Assembly (NCBI GenBank): GCA_934254985.1
Contig: CAKQMS010000012.1
Span: 1 to 64,000, forward strand
Length of the DNA: 64,000 nucleotides
Direction of reading: 5' to 3'
Source: an uncultured Prevotella sp.
Lineage (GTDB): Bacteria; Bacteroidota; Bacteroidia; Bacteroidales; Bacteroidaceae
Under the pieces are notes generated by a model. It searched no databases and was not told where the DNA came from. It was given only the letters and a program-made list of their open reading frames with translations. Shown piece after piece: positions 32,572-41,295 of this stretch. The translations under genes were made by a program, and so were the position numbers. Numbering within the stretch: position 1 is the stretch's first letter; every line of letters starts with the position of its first letter.

Positions 32572-33702
32572 TTATTCCAATATCTTAACCATATTGAGCG
32601 AAGAAATCTTGCCTTCGGCTCCGATGGTAGCTTTGATATTATATTTTGCCGACTTCTCCTTGCTTGGGTCGGTACGTTCAATATTCTGGGTGGCAGTAAA
32701 TGTGACGGTATACTCATATTGATTGCCGCCCACATCTTTTTTCTCTATATTCCAATCGTTGTTCAGACGCCAATTCATGTTGGTGATGTCGTCCTTATAT
32801 ATTTTGTGCATAAAGGTGATGACATCGCTCTTTGTAGCATCGCTCTTACCAAGGAAGGATGTGAGGAACGAAGAGACTGTACTTGCCAATCCGTCTTCGT
32901 TGCGTGAGTTGATGCTTTGGAAGAAATGGCGGAAGATAGTTGCAATAGCCTCTTTCTCTTCTGGCTGAACAGTCTTGGAGTTTAGAGTTGCAAGATTCTC
33001 CTTGCAATCATCAATATGCTCGCCTGTAGCATGTTCGTCCATATAGAGTTTGTAGCTCTCAAGGGTGTTGGCTGTTGTGGCTGCTGCCCAATCAATAGAG
33101 TCAATCTTATGAAGAGCCACGCTATTATGTGGACTATCAGGATGATTATTGATGTATTCTTCGAGAGCCGACTTCGAACCGCTTGCTAAAGTGTTCATCC
33201 ATTCTTCATCGCCTTTGCGCAACATAGCCAAGCGCGAACTAACAGAATCAATCTGCTCTTGTGGTGCGTCGCCATAGTTGTTGAGGAAGTTCTCAAGGAG
33301 TAATGGGTCGTCGCTCTTCATAGCAATCTCGTAAGCTTCTTGACATCTGTCGCTCTTTGCGCTACTATAGAAATAGAAGATGCCGCCACAAATGACTAAA
33401 GAGATAGCAAGAGCTATGATGATAGTTTTGCGCGATTTTCCTTGCTTGTTTTCTGCTGGCTGTTGTGGGGCAGAAGGACGCTTAGGAGTTGGAGGTACAG
33501 GCTGTGTGGTTGTGCGAACAGGAGGAGGAGTCGCTTTAAGCGGTTCGCCACAATGAGGGCATGTCGCCTGGTCTTTAAAAACAGCTTCTCCGCAATTCTT
33601 GCATAATGTGATTTTACCTGCTATTTCTACACCACATGATGGACATACTGGTGCGCGGTCGCTAATTTGATGACCGCATTCTGGACATTTTATTATTGCC
33701 AT
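32572..33702 (-). CDS. Zinc-ribbon membrane protein with extracytoplasmic repeats
   Basis: 376 residues. Four CxxC knuckles (CPECG, CPSCG, CKNCG, CPHCG, residues 6-55) form a double zinc ribbon. A Pro-rich linker, one transmembrane span (TIIIALAISLVICGGIFYFY, about residue 95), a helical TPR-like region with SDDPLLLENFLNNY and SKSALEEYINNHPDS, and a C-terminal NTF2-like domain (residues 255-376) follow. I infer an inner-membrane protein with cytoplasmic zinc ribbon. Function unknown. It is the last gene of a run starting at 36581, 11 bases after GH25. Confidence 0.75.
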   Translation of the reverse strand: MAIIKCPECGHQISDRAPVCPSCGVEIAGKITLCKNCGEAVFKDQATCPHCGEPLKATPPPVRTTTQPVPPTPKRPSAPQQPAENKQGKSRKTIIIALAISLVICGGIFYFYSSAKSDRCQEAYEIAMKSDDPLLLENFLNNYGDAPQEQIDSVSSRLAMLRKGDEEWMNTLASGSKSALEEYINNHPDSPHNSVALHKIDSIDWAAATTANTLESYKLYMDEHATGEHIDDCKENLATLNSKTVQPEEKEAIATIFRHFFQSINSRNEDGLASTVSSFLTSFLGKSDATKSDVITFMHKIYKDDITNMNWRLNNDWNIEKKDVGGNQYEYTVTFTATQNIERTDPSKEKSAKYNIKATIGAEGKISSLNMVKILE

Positions 33703-33713
33703 TTGTTAGTTAA

Positions 33714-34406
33714 TTATTTATGTCTAAATCTTATTTCTCTCAATTTGTGTTTACCCATAAATCGGCTCTTGTCTACATAACCATTAATGCCGTTTATGCG
33801 TCCTTTTCCTGTATATTGCCAAAGCACGAAGTCGAGGTCGTCTTTCAATACAGGTTCGCGCTCGGTATATTGAGCTATCATAACCTTATAGTCGTGGAGT
33901 TCGCCAAGAAGGTAGCGGTCGTAGAAGTTGGCTCCTGTATAGATAAGCGGTTTCTGGCGATAAGCTTTCTCTACGAGATGAAGGAATTTGAACAACGAAT
34001 CGCAAAACTCCTCGGTATCGAGGCCGCTCTTTGTCTCAACATCTATCATCGGCAACAGATCTTGGTCGGATGGTCTGCATTGAGTCATAAAGTTGTTGAG
34101 CTGCACTTGCTGAGGTATTCGCGGACGGTAGAAATGGTATGAGCCAACCTTGAGTCCATAGCGATGAGCAAGGTCGATGTTGCGCTCGTATTTGTCGTCT
34201 ATTCTGTCGCCACCCTCGGTAGCTTTTATATATACGTAAGCCATGTTGGTATTCTCGCCAATAGTTTCCCAAAACACGTTGCCTTGGTAATGACTTATGT
34301 CGATGCCATGTATGTGCGAACATGTGTCTTCGCATTGAACATATTGGGCGAAGGCAGATGCTGATGATAATAATATGGTAAGGAATGATGATATAAATCT
34401 TTTCAT
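33714..34406 (-). CDS. GH25 family lysozyme
   Basis: 230 residues with signal peptide MKRFISSFLTILLSSASAFA. The GH25 signature is clear: HGIDISHYQGNVFWETI near residue 33 (catalytic Asp), YVYIKATEGGDRIDDKY, GLKVGSYHFYRP, LLPMIDVETKSG (second acid pair, DVE), KPLIYTGANFYDRYL and a closing VLWQYTGKGRINGINGYVDKSRF. It hydrolyses the beta-1,4 bond between N-acetylmuramic acid and N-acetylglucosamine, probably in the periplasm or outside. It sits 9 bases after the preceding unknown gene. Confidence 0.92.
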   Translation of the reverse strand: MKRFISSFLTILLSSASAFAQYVQCEDTCSHIHGIDISHYQGNVFWETIGENTNMAYVYIKATEGGDRIDDKYERNIDLAHRYGLKVGSYHFYRPRIPQQVQLNNFMTQCRPSDQDLLPMIDVETKSGLDTEEFCDSLFKFLHLVEKAYRQKPLIYTGANFYDRYLLGELHDYKVMIAQYTEREPVLKDDLDFVLWQYTGKGRINGINGYVDKSRFMGKHKLREIRFRHK

Positions 34407-34415
34407 TTTCTGTTT

Positions 34416-35240
34416 TTATTCTTCAATTTCAGATAGGCTACGGGCAAAATTGCTAATAAAATTGCTCGTGGTTTCTATTGGGGCGTATGTTATATATCCA
34501 AGGCTGCGACGAAGGTTGCGTCTTAATACCGTGGCGTTGTTTTGAACAAATCCGCTACGTGTTTGTTTGAAATGCCACTCTTGTGCAGTATCTATAGCTT
34601 GGTGGTCTATTGTGCGCATTATGATTTTCCAAGTGTATGGTTCGATGTTGGTAACGAATGGTATTTCGTCTTGCTCAAAGTTGAACACCTTTATCAAGAT
34701 GCTTCCTTGAAGTTGTGCCATTCGTCGCATGTGGATATGCTGAAGCCAATCATCAATCTTCACGAAGTCTACTTTGCCTCCTTGGGTGCGGAGGAATTTG
34801 CCTAATGATAGAATACCTCCAAGCGACATGCCGTGGTTGAGGATGGTTTGAACATTGTCTACAAGGATAGCCAATAGTCGGAGAGAGTGAATATTCGTAT
34901 CAATAGCATGGCGCTCTTCGTCGAATATCTTTTTCAGTCTGTTGTCAAGAAGAGTGTTGCTAAGTTCCGGCACCTCTATATGGTGACTAAAGTCGAAGCG
35001 CTTATCTTCTATGTTGCCATCGCTTGATGCAAGGTCGTCAAGAATATCGCTTGGCATATTGTAGCCTTCGTCGTGAGAGTGTTGGGATAATCCGTCGATG
35101 GCAATCGCAACAACATCTTGCGCCTTTATCATCTGCACAAGTCTGTTCCACTTGAATCGTGTCATAGGTTCAAGTGCTTCGTTCTCGCCCAAGGCTCCGG
35201 AGAGCAAAATGCGGAAGAAATTTCGTTTAATGATGTCCAT
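34416..35240 (-). CDS. Protein of unknown function
   Basis: 274 residues, soluble, no signal peptide. The N-terminal part (RNFFRILLSGALGENEALEPMTRFKWNRLVQMIKAQDVVAIAIDGL) resembles the helical start of some nucleotidyltransferase-fold proteins. However, the later GGILSLGKFLRTQGGKVDFVKIDDWL and RRMAQLQGSILIKVFNFEQDEIPF show no GS-x10-DxD catalytic pattern. I do not recognise the family. It is followed 9 bases later by GH25 and then the zinc-ribbon gene, so it belongs to that unit. Confidence 0.6.
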   Translation of the reverse strand: MDIIKRNFFRILLSGALGENEALEPMTRFKWNRLVQMIKAQDVVAIAIDGLSQHSHDEGYNMPSDILDDLASSDGNIEDKRFDFSHHIEVPELSNTLLDNRLKKIFDEERHAIDTNIHSLRLLAILVDNVQTILNHGMSLGGILSLGKFLRTQGGKVDFVKIDDWLQHIHMRRMAQLQGSILIKVFNFEQDEIPFVTNIEPYTWKIIMRTIDHQAIDTAQEWHFKQTRSGFVQNNATVLRRNLRRSLGYITYAPIETTSNFISNFARSLSEIEE

Positions 35241-35300
35241 GAGGAATATTGAATTTTAGTGGATAATCAGTTGTTTGAGGGTGTTGGTAGATTCTACCTA

Positions 35301-36581
35301 TTAACTATATCGTCGAGGTAATCTAAAGATAATAGCCACGAAGGCTGCAATACCAATAGCTACAGGATAATATAAATAAGGTATAATTTGCATAGGATTG
35401 ATGTTGGCAAGACCTGCTGCAAGGAGCATCTGTACGCCATAGGGTAGAAGACCTTGAACCGCACACGAGAATGTGTCGAGAATGCTTGCTGCTTTGCGAT
35501 TATCTATGCCATATTTATCGCATATCTTCTTTGATATTCCGCCTACAGTTAGTATAGCTACCGTGTTGTTGGCTGTACAAACGTTGACCATGCTGACAAG
35601 TGCTGCGATAGATAGTTCTGCTCCACGTTTAGAGTTGACGCGGGATGTGAGTTTGGATATCAGATAGTCGATACCGCCATTTTCGCGTATTATCTCAAGC
35701 ATGCCACCTGCAAGCATAGCTATTATCACGAGTTCGCCCATGCCTGCAATACCTTTTCCCATGGCTTCCATCCAGCCTATAAGGTTGTAGCTGCCAACGA
35801 ATATTCCAATTGCACCACTAAGTATGACGCCTATGGTTAGTACAGCCATAACATTCATTCCTGCAATAGCTGTTATAAGCACGGCAAGATAGGGGAAAAT
35901 CTTGAGGTATTCTACATCCTTTGTCAACGGAGGAACATTAAGACCATAGCCCATGTAGAAATATACAAGTAGTATAGCGATAGCTGCAGGAACTACAATA
36001 AAGGCATTAACCTTGAACTTGTCGCTCATCTTGCAGCCTTGGGTTTGGGTGGCTACGACTGTTGTATCTGATATAAACGACAGGTTGTCGCCAAAGTATG
36101 CTCCACCAACGATGATGGCTGTTAGGAGCGGAATGTCGGCTCCTATAGTATGTGCCATAGTAGCTGCTATAGGTACAAGTGCAACAATAGTTCCAACGCT
36201 TGTGCCTATAGAAAGGGATATAAAGCAGGCTGCAATAAACAATCCAGGCAACAACATGTTGGAAGGAAGAAAACGAAGGGCGCAATTGACAGTTGCGTCT
36301 ACACTTCCCATCTCTTTTGCTGAAGCGGCAAAAGCTCCTGCCAGCACGTATATCCATAACATGAGCATAAGGTTGTCGGAACTGGCACCACGACTGAATA
36401 AGTTGATTCGTTTTGCTAAAGGGAAACCGCCGCATGTTGCTATGGCATAGATACTTGATGTCATGAAAGCAACTGTGACAGGAACTTTATAAAAGTCGCC
36501 TGCCACTATGGAGGTTACCACATATAATGTGATAAATACTATCAGGGGCGATAATGCCCAAATTCCTTTCTTATTGCTCAT
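35301..36581 (-). CDS. Na+/H+ antiporter, NhaC family
   Basis: 426 residues with about 11 membrane spans. Family markers: SIGTSVGTIVALVPIA around residue 120, IVGGAYFGDNLSFISDTTVVAT (the conserved antiporter motif with Asp residues) around 160-180, and NVCTANNTVAILTVGGI near 340. NhaC carriers exchange sodium, or in some members organic acids, against protons at the inner membrane. It lies between altronate dehydratase and the GH25 run on the same strand, 60 bases from each neighbour; a link to uronate uptake is possible but unproven. Confidence 0.88.
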   Translation of the reverse strand: MSNKKGIWALSPLIVFITLYVVTSIVAGDFYKVPVTVAFMTSSIYAIATCGGFPLAKRINLFSRGASSDNLMLMLWIYVLAGAFAASAKEMGSVDATVNCALRFLPSNMLLPGLFIAACFISLSIGTSVGTIVALVPIAATMAHTIGADIPLLTAIIVGGAYFGDNLSFISDTTVVATQTQGCKMSDKFKVNAFIVVPAAIAILLVYFYMGYGLNVPPLTKDVEYLKIFPYLAVLITAIAGMNVMAVLTIGVILSGAIGIFVGSYNLIGWMEAMGKGIAGMGELVIIAMLAGGMLEIIRENGGIDYLISKLTSRVNSKRGAELSIAALVSMVNVCTANNTVAILTVGGISKKICDKYGIDNRKAASILDTFSCAVQGLLPYGVQMLLAAGLANINPMQIIPYLYYPVAIGIAAFVAIIFRLPRRYS

Positions 36582-36592
36582 TTTATATCATA

Positions 36593-36628
36593 ATTGTGGC
36601 GGTAGTAGAATTTGACCACCGCCACAAT
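36593..36628 (-). terminator. Hairpin between uxaA and the NhaC gene
   Basis: An 11-bp stem ATTGTGGCGGT/ACCGCCACAAT (36593-36603 with 36618-36628) 15 bases after the uxaA stop. No U run follows on the minus strand, so it may be a message-stabilising or processing hairpin instead of a terminator. Confidence 0.5.
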
Positions 36629-36643
36629 ATATTGTTGTTGTTT

Positions 36644-38140
36644 TTATAGAGTTACTCCGTTCTTAAAGATGGAAATCTCGCGATAGCCATTCTTCTCGTT
36701 CTGAGTAGGCTCACCATTTGCTACGGCAATAATCTTGTCGATAAACTTGCCTACCAATGTCTTCATATCTGTACCCTCAACGAGCTCGCCTGCATTAAAG
36801 TCAATCCAATTGTGCTTGTTGTTGTAGAGCTGCGAGTTGGTAGAAATCTTCATAGTAGGAACGAAGGTTCCAAATGGAGTTCCTCTACCTGTTGTGAACA
36901 ACACGATCTGGCAACCTGCAGAAGCCAAAGCTGTAGATGCTACAAGGTCGTTGCCTGGAGCAGACAAGAGGTTTAGACCCTTGGTCTGAAGACGATCGCC
37001 ATATTCAAGCACGCCACTAACAGGAGCACGTCCGCACTTCTGGGTACAACCCAAAGCCTTGTCTTCGAGTGTAGAAATACCGCCAGCCTTGTTGCCTGGA
37101 GATGGGTTTTCGCCTACAGGCTCTCCATGAGAAAGGAAGTACTCCTTAAAGTTATTGATGAGTGAAACTGTCTGGTTGAAGAGCTCAGGAGTCTCACAAC
37201 GATTCATCAATATTGTTTCTGCACCAAACATCTCAGGCACCTCGGTAAGGATAGATGTTCCGCCTTGTGCTACGATAAAGTCAGAGAATTCACCTACGAG
37301 TGGATTAGCTGTAATACCGCTAAAGCCGTCTGAGCCACCACACTTCAAACCTACGCGAAGTTCGCTTAGTGGAGTTTCTGTACGCTCGTCGTTGGAAGCC
37401 TGTGCGTAAATCTCCTTCAAGAGCTTTAAGCCTTCCTCAAGCTCATCGCCTTGAACCTTCTGTGTTACAAGAAGTTTGATACGGTCTTTATCGTAGTCGC
37501 CAAGCATCTTCATGAACTCATCAGGCTGATTGTTTTCGCAACCTAATGATAGTACCAATACACCACCTGCATTTGGGTGCAAGCAGATGTCGCGAAGCAC
37601 TTTACGAGTATTCTCGTGGTCGCCACTAAGCTGTGAACAGCCATAGTTGTGATGCCAAGCATGAACGCCATCAATACCCTTGAGACCTGTTTCTGCTTTG
37701 AGCATTTCTGCCAACTTCTCTGCAATACCATTCACACAACCAACTGTTGGCACAATCCAAATCTCGTTGCGCACGCCAACTTCACCATTCTTACGATGAT
37801 AGCCCATGAAGGTGCGGTTCTCGCAAGCGATGTTAAGTTTTTCATTTACAGGTGAATATGTGTACTCGAGAGTTCCCTTGAGGTTTGTTTTAAGGTTGTT
37901 CTCGTTTACCCATTCGCCTGCTTTCAAGTTTTGCTTCGCATGACCAATAGGATAACCATACTTAATGATGTTTTCACCCTCTGCCTTGTCCTCAAGAAGT
38001 ACCTTGTGTCCTGCAGGAGTATCCTGGAGTAGGGTAATCACTTTGCCATCGATGGTGATAGTCTCACCTTTTGCTAATGGCTTCAGACAAACCACTACAT
38101 TATCTGCAGGGTTGATCTTTATGAAATTTGCTTGTTCCAT
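36644..38140 (-). CDS. uxaA: Altronate dehydratase (UxaA family)
   Basis: 498 residues, the single-chain form. The N-terminal SAF domain (residues 1-95) precedes the catalytic part with GYHRKNGEVGVRNEIWIVPTVGCVN, HNYGCSQLSGDHENTRK, LGCENNQPDEF, LKCGGSDGFSGITANP and NPSPGNKAGGISTLEDKALGC. The conserved Cys residues hold the iron. UxaA dehydrates D-altronate to 2-keto-3-deoxy-gluconate in galacturonate breakdown. KdgK and Eda, encoded divergently 1.4 kb away beyond the LacI gene, take that product to pyruvate and glyceraldehyde 3-phosphate. No clear promoter box is visible. Confidence 0.92.
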   Translation of the reverse strand: MEQANFIKINPADNVVVCLKPLAKGETITIDGKVITLLQDTPAGHKVLLEDKAEGENIIKYGYPIGHAKQNLKAGEWVNENNLKTNLKGTLEYTYSPVNEKLNIACENRTFMGYHRKNGEVGVRNEIWIVPTVGCVNGIAEKLAEMLKAETGLKGIDGVHAWHHNYGCSQLSGDHENTRKVLRDICLHPNAGGVLVLSLGCENNQPDEFMKMLGDYDKDRIKLLVTQKVQGDELEEGLKLLKEIYAQASNDERTETPLSELRVGLKCGGSDGFSGITANPLVGEFSDFIVAQGGTSILTEVPEMFGAETILMNRCETPELFNQTVSLINNFKEYFLSHGEPVGENPSPGNKAGGISTLEDKALGCTQKCGRAPVSGVLEYGDRLQTKGLNLLSAPGNDLVASTALASAGCQIVLFTTGRGTPFGTFVPTMKISTNSQLYNNKHNWIDFNAGELVEGTDMKTLVGKFIDKIIAVANGEPTQNEKNGYREISIFKNGVTL

Positions 38141-38206
38141 TTGTTTTTATTTAGCTTGTTATGTTTATATATATAATATATGTATTTTTATAAATATGTC
38201 TAAAGA

Positions 38207-38236
38207 ATTCTTCATTCTTCGTTCTTCACTCTTCAC
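38207..38236. repeat. Polypyrimidine short repeat
   Basis: ATTCTTC/GTTCTTC/ACTCTTC units immediately 3' of the LacI gene stop, like those at 4547-4588. Both tracts sit just downstream of minus-strand stop codons. Confidence 0.55.
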
Positions 38237-38239
38237 TCC

Positions 38240-39304
38240 CTAAAGCTGTGTTCTTCTGTAGAACTCGACATTCTCTTTTGTCAACAACTCTATAGGCATG
38301 TAGTTAACAGGTGAAACCTTCTTCTTAAGCACTATGGCCTGGAACAAGGCATCGATGCACGAGAAGCCCTGCTGATATGCATGCTGAGCTATAAGGAACG
38401 AGATACTTCCCTGACGAAGACATTGAGCATTCTTACCTACCATATCGTAGCCCATTATCTGAACATCTCGGCGGTTTGTCTTTAGCAAGAATTCGCCTAC
38501 AATATGTGCTTTAGAACATAGAGTGATGCAATGGTGTGTGCGAGGGTGGGTAGAGAAGTAATTCTCTAATAATGTGTTAAATTGCTTGCGTGTGCCATCA
38601 ATAGGCAATTCAAGGTCTATGATGTTGATGCTTGGGAAATGGTCACGCATATAATGGCAGAAACCTACTTCGCGGTTTGCTTGCTGCTTACTTAGTACTC
38701 GACCATTCTTGGTGAGCTTCAACTTCATAATCTCCGTATCTTTTGAAGCTATGAGCATCAACATCTTTGCTGCAAAATATCCACTTGCAAAAGAGTCTTG
38801 ACCATAGAACGAAAGAGGTTTGAGGTCTGGCATGTATGAGTCGAGCAATATAAATGGTATATTTTTCTCATGCAAGATGTCTGTAAAGAGAGACGTAACC
38901 TCAAGATCGGCAGGCACAATAACAACACCATCAGGCTCGCAATCAAGAATAGCCTGATATTGCGCTTTAAACGAATCTTCATTAAAGCGCTCGTAATATA
39001 TTATTTTTACGTTGATGTGGAAATCACGGCGTGTCTCCATAGCCTTCTTTGCACCTTCTTCTATTTCTTCCCAATAAGCTTCTGATTCATGCTTTGGGAT
39101 AAGAAGGTAGAAAGTATACGATTTGTTGTATGCAAGAGCTGACGCATACATATTCGGCTGGTAGTTCATTTCTTTTAGAGCCTTTTCAACTTTCTCTCGA
39201 GCTGATGGCGACACATTCGGACGTTCGTGCAACACACGGTCTACTGTGCCAACAGAAACTCCGGCTCTAAGTGCTATATCCTTTATTCTTATTTTTTCGT
39301 TCAT
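38240..39304 (-). CDS. LacI-family transcriptional regulator
   Basis: 354 residues from MNEKIRIKDIALRAGVSVGTVDRVLHERPNVS, a perfect LacI helix-turn-helix at residues 6-30 plus hinge helix (SAREKVEKALKEMNYQPN). The rest is a periplasmic-binding-protein-like effector domain (about 60-354). It lies between uxaA and the divergent kdgK-eda, so it probably controls hexuronate catabolism; the effector is unknown. I choose 39304 because the HTH begins there; the 30 extra open codons upstream cover the promoter and a palindrome. Confidence 0.9.
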   Translation of the reverse strand: MNEKIRIKDIALRAGVSVGTVDRVLHERPNVSPSAREKVEKALKEMNYQPNMYASALAYNKSYTFYLLIPKHESEAYWEEIEEGAKKAMETRRDFHINVKIIYYERFNEDSFKAQYQAILDCEPDGVVIVPADLEVTSLFTDILHEKNIPFILLDSYMPDLKPLSFYGQDSFASGYFAAKMLMLIASKDTEIMKLKLTKNGRVLSKQQANREVGFCHYMRDHFPSINIIDLELPIDGTRKQFNTLLENYFSTHPRTHHCITLCSKAHIVGEFLLKTNRRDVQIMGYDMVGKNAQCLRQGSISFLIAQHAYQQGFSCIDALFQAIVLKKKVSPVNYMPIELLTKENVEFYRRTQL

Positions 39305-39312
39305 AGTCTGAC

Positions 39313-39387
39313 TTTTGTGCAAAAGTAGCAATAAAAGTTGAATTGTGCGAAAGCACAGCCGTTTATTTTGGTTATTTTTGCAAAAAT
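39313..39387. promoter_or_regulatory. Three palindromes in the LacI-kdgK intergenic region
   Basis: TTTTGTGCAAAA (39313-39324) overlaps the TACTTTTG -7 box of the LacI gene (minus strand, 39320-39327). TGTGC-GAAA-GCACA spans 39344-39357. ATTTTTGCAAAAAT spans 39374-39387. All are perfect inverted repeats and plausible operators for the adjacent LacI protein. Confidence 0.5.
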
Positions 39388-39399
39388 ACCGCATTTTAT

Positions 39400-39430
39400 T
39401 TTCTTAATATGAAAAATATCGTTACTTTTG
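39400..39430 (+). promoter_or_regulatory. kdgK-eda promoter
   Basis: TTTC (39400-39403), 19-base spacer, TACTTTTG (39423-39430); the leader would be about 68 nt. The -33 element differs from consensus at one base. Confidence 0.6.
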
Positions 39431-39501
39431 CAATGCAAACGAAAGAATTAATCAAATTAAAACGAATTACAAAATTAACTAATTAACTAAAAAGAAAAGA
39501 A

Positions 39502-40524
39502 ATGGCTAAGATTGTAACATTAGGCGAGATTATGCTTCGCCTTTCGCCAAACGGCAACGACCGCTTTATACAGAGTGATTTATTCCGTATCATTCCTGGT
39601 GGCGGTGAGGCTAACGTAGCAGTAAGTGTGGCTAACTATGGTCACGAAGCTTACTTTGTTTCTAAATTGCCAAAGCATGAAATCGGTCAGATTGCTGTCA
39701 ACGCTCTCCGTCGTTATGGTGTTAATACCGACTTCGTAGCTCGTGGTGGTGATAGAGTAGGTCTTTACTATGCAGAAACAGGTGCAAGCATGCGTCCTTC
39801 AAAGGTTATCTACGACCGCGCTCATAGCTCTATCGCAGAGGCTGATCCTTCTGACTTCGATTTCGATGCTATCATGGAAGGTGCACAATGGTTCCATTGG
39901 TCAGGTATCACTCCTGCTATTAGCGACAAGGCTGCTGAACTTACTAAGTTGGCTTGTGAGGCTGCAAAGCGTCATGGCGTAACAGTTTCTGTAGACCTTA
40001 ACTTCCGCAAGAAGCTTTGGACATCAGAAAAGGCAATCTCTGTTATGCGTCCTTTGATGAAGTATGTTGATGTTTGCATTGGTAACGAGGAAGATGCACA
40101 GCTTTGCCTCGGCTTTAAGCCAGATGCTGACGTAGAAGGTGGTAAGACTGATGCTGAGGGATACTATGGTATCTTCAAGGGCATGATGGAAGAGTTCGGA
40201 TTCAAGTATGTTGTTTCTACTCTCCGTGAGTCTATGTCTGCAACACACAACGGCTGGAAGGCTCTTATCTATAATGGTAAGGAGTTCTATCAGAGCAAGC
40301 ACTATGATATTATGCCTATCATCGACCGTGTAGGTGGTGGTGACTCATTCTCTGGTGGTCTTATCCACGGTCTTCTTACAAAGGAGACTCAGGGCGAGGC
40401 TCTTGAGTTTGCTGTTGCAGCTTCAGCTTTGAAGCACACTATCCCTGGCGACTTCAACCTCGTCTCTGTAGAAGAGGTAGAGAGCCTTGCTGGCGGTAAC
40501 GCAAATGGTCGTGTTCAGCGCTAA
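39502..40524 (+). CDS. kdgK: 2-keto-3-deoxygluconate kinase
   Basis: 340 residues of the PfkB sugar-kinase family. MAKIVTLGEIMLRLSPNGNDRF and IPGGGEANVAVSVANYG form the substrate-binding start. YYAETGASMRPSKVIYDRAHS is the lid. The C-terminal VGGGDSFSGGLIHGLL holds the catalytic Asp and anion hole. It phosphorylates KDG to KDPG. Directly downstream is eda, which cleaves KDPG, and the uxaA-LacI pair lies upstream on the other strand, so KDG kinase is favoured over fructokinase. Confidence 0.9.
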   Translation: MAKIVTLGEIMLRLSPNGNDRFIQSDLFRIIPGGGEANVAVSVANYGHEAYFVSKLPKHEIGQIAVNALRRYGVNTDFVARGGDRVGLYYAETGASMRPSKVIYDRAHSSIAEADPSDFDFDAIMEGAQWFHWSGITPAISDKAAELTKLACEAAKRHGVTVSVDLNFRKKLWTSEKAISVMRPLMKYVDVCIGNEEDAQLCLGFKPDADVEGGKTDAEGYYGIFKGMMEEFGFKYVVSTLRESMSATHNGWKALIYNGKEFYQSKHYDIMPIIDRVGGGDSFSGGLIHGLLTKETQGEALEFAVAASALKHTIPGDFNLVSVEEVESLAGGNANGRVQR

Positions 40525-40534
40525 ATAAAGTAAA

Positions 40535-40582
40535 AGGAAGAGTAGAATGTTCGGCTGTTTAGTCAACTCTTTTACTCTTCCT
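40535..40582 (+). other. Intercistronic hairpin between kdgK and eda
   Basis: AGGAAGAGTA (40535-40544) pairs perfectly with TACTCTTCCT (40573-40582) across a 28-base loop. There is no following U run, so an RNA processing or stability element is more likely than a terminator. Confidence 0.5.
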
Positions 40583-40583
40583 A

Positions 40584-40618
40584 ATTAAACATTAAACAAT
40601 AAACATTAAACATTATAT
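40584..40618. repeat. Five tandem 7-bp units
   Basis: ATTAAAC, ATTAAAC, AATAAAC, ATTAAAC, ATTATAT run up to 6 bases before the eda ATG, making an A/T-rich translation-initiation leader. Confidence 0.6.
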
Positions 40619-40623
40619 AGATA

Positions 40624-41295
40624 ATGGCAAAGTTTAGCAAAATGCAGGTTATGGCAGCCATGAAGGCTACCGGTATGGTACCTGTATTCTTCCACAAGGA
40701 TGTAGAAGTTTGCAAGAATGTAATCAAGGCTTGCTACGAGGGTGGTGTACGTGTATTTGAGTTCACTAACCGTGGTGACTTCGCACACGAAATCTTTGGC
40801 GAGTTGGTAAAGTGGGCAGACAAAGAGTGTCCTGAGTTGATTCTCGGTGCTGGTACAGTTGTTGATGCTGGTACAGCTTCTTTGTATCTCCAGATTGGTG
40901 CTAACTTCATCGTAGGTCCTAACTTCAACCCTGAGATTGCACCTGTTTGCAACCGTCGTTTGGTTCCATATAGCCCAGGTTGTGGTTCTGTTACAGAAAT
41001 CAACAACGCTCAGGCTGCTGGTTGCGACGTAACAAAGGTATTCCCTGCAGGCAACGTAGGTGGTCCTTCATTCGTAAAGAATGTAATGGCTCCTTTGCGT
41101 TGGAGCAACATCATGGTTACTGGTGCTGTTGAGCCAACAGAAGAAAACCTCACTCCTTGGATCAAGGCTGGTGTATTGTGCGTTGGTATGGGTTCAAAGT
41201 TGTTCCCAAGCGACGTAGTTGCAGCTAAGAACTGGAAGGCTATTACTGATAAGTGTGCAGAAGCTCTTGGATACATTGCTAAGGCTCGTGCATAA
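40624..41295 (+). CDS. eda: 2-dehydro-3-deoxy-6-phosphogluconate aldolase
   Basis: 223 residues, class I TIM-barrel aldolase. [12 protein letters not shown] carries the catalytic Glu. [42 protein letters not shown] and [18 protein letters not shown] follow, with the Schiff-base Lys in KVFPAG. It splits KDPG to pyruvate and glyceraldehyde 3-phosphate; such enzymes also act on 4-hydroxy-2-oxoglutarate. It follows kdgK in one operon, and the next gene, the large sensor, overlaps its last 8 bases. Confidence 0.95.
   Translation: MAKFSKMQVMAAMKATGMVPVFFHKDVEVCKNVIKACYEGGVRVFEFTNRGDFAHEIFGELVKWADKECPELILGAGTVVDAGTASLYLQIGANFIVGPNFNPEIAPVCNRRLVPYSPGCGSVTEINNAQAAGCDVTKVFPAGNVGGPSFVKNVMAPLRWSNIMVTGAVEPTEENLTPWIKAGVLCVGMGSKLFPSDVVAAKNWKAITDKCAEALGYIAKARA

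Noticed and set aside
34416-35240. Nucleotidyltransferase call for the unknown gene
   Set aside because: The N-terminal helices look similar, but no GS and DxD catalytic residues are present.
41219-41287. ATG start of the sensor gene inside eda
   Set aside because: The extra residues are eda read in another frame, and the GTG at 41288 gives a proper lipoprotein-type signal peptide.
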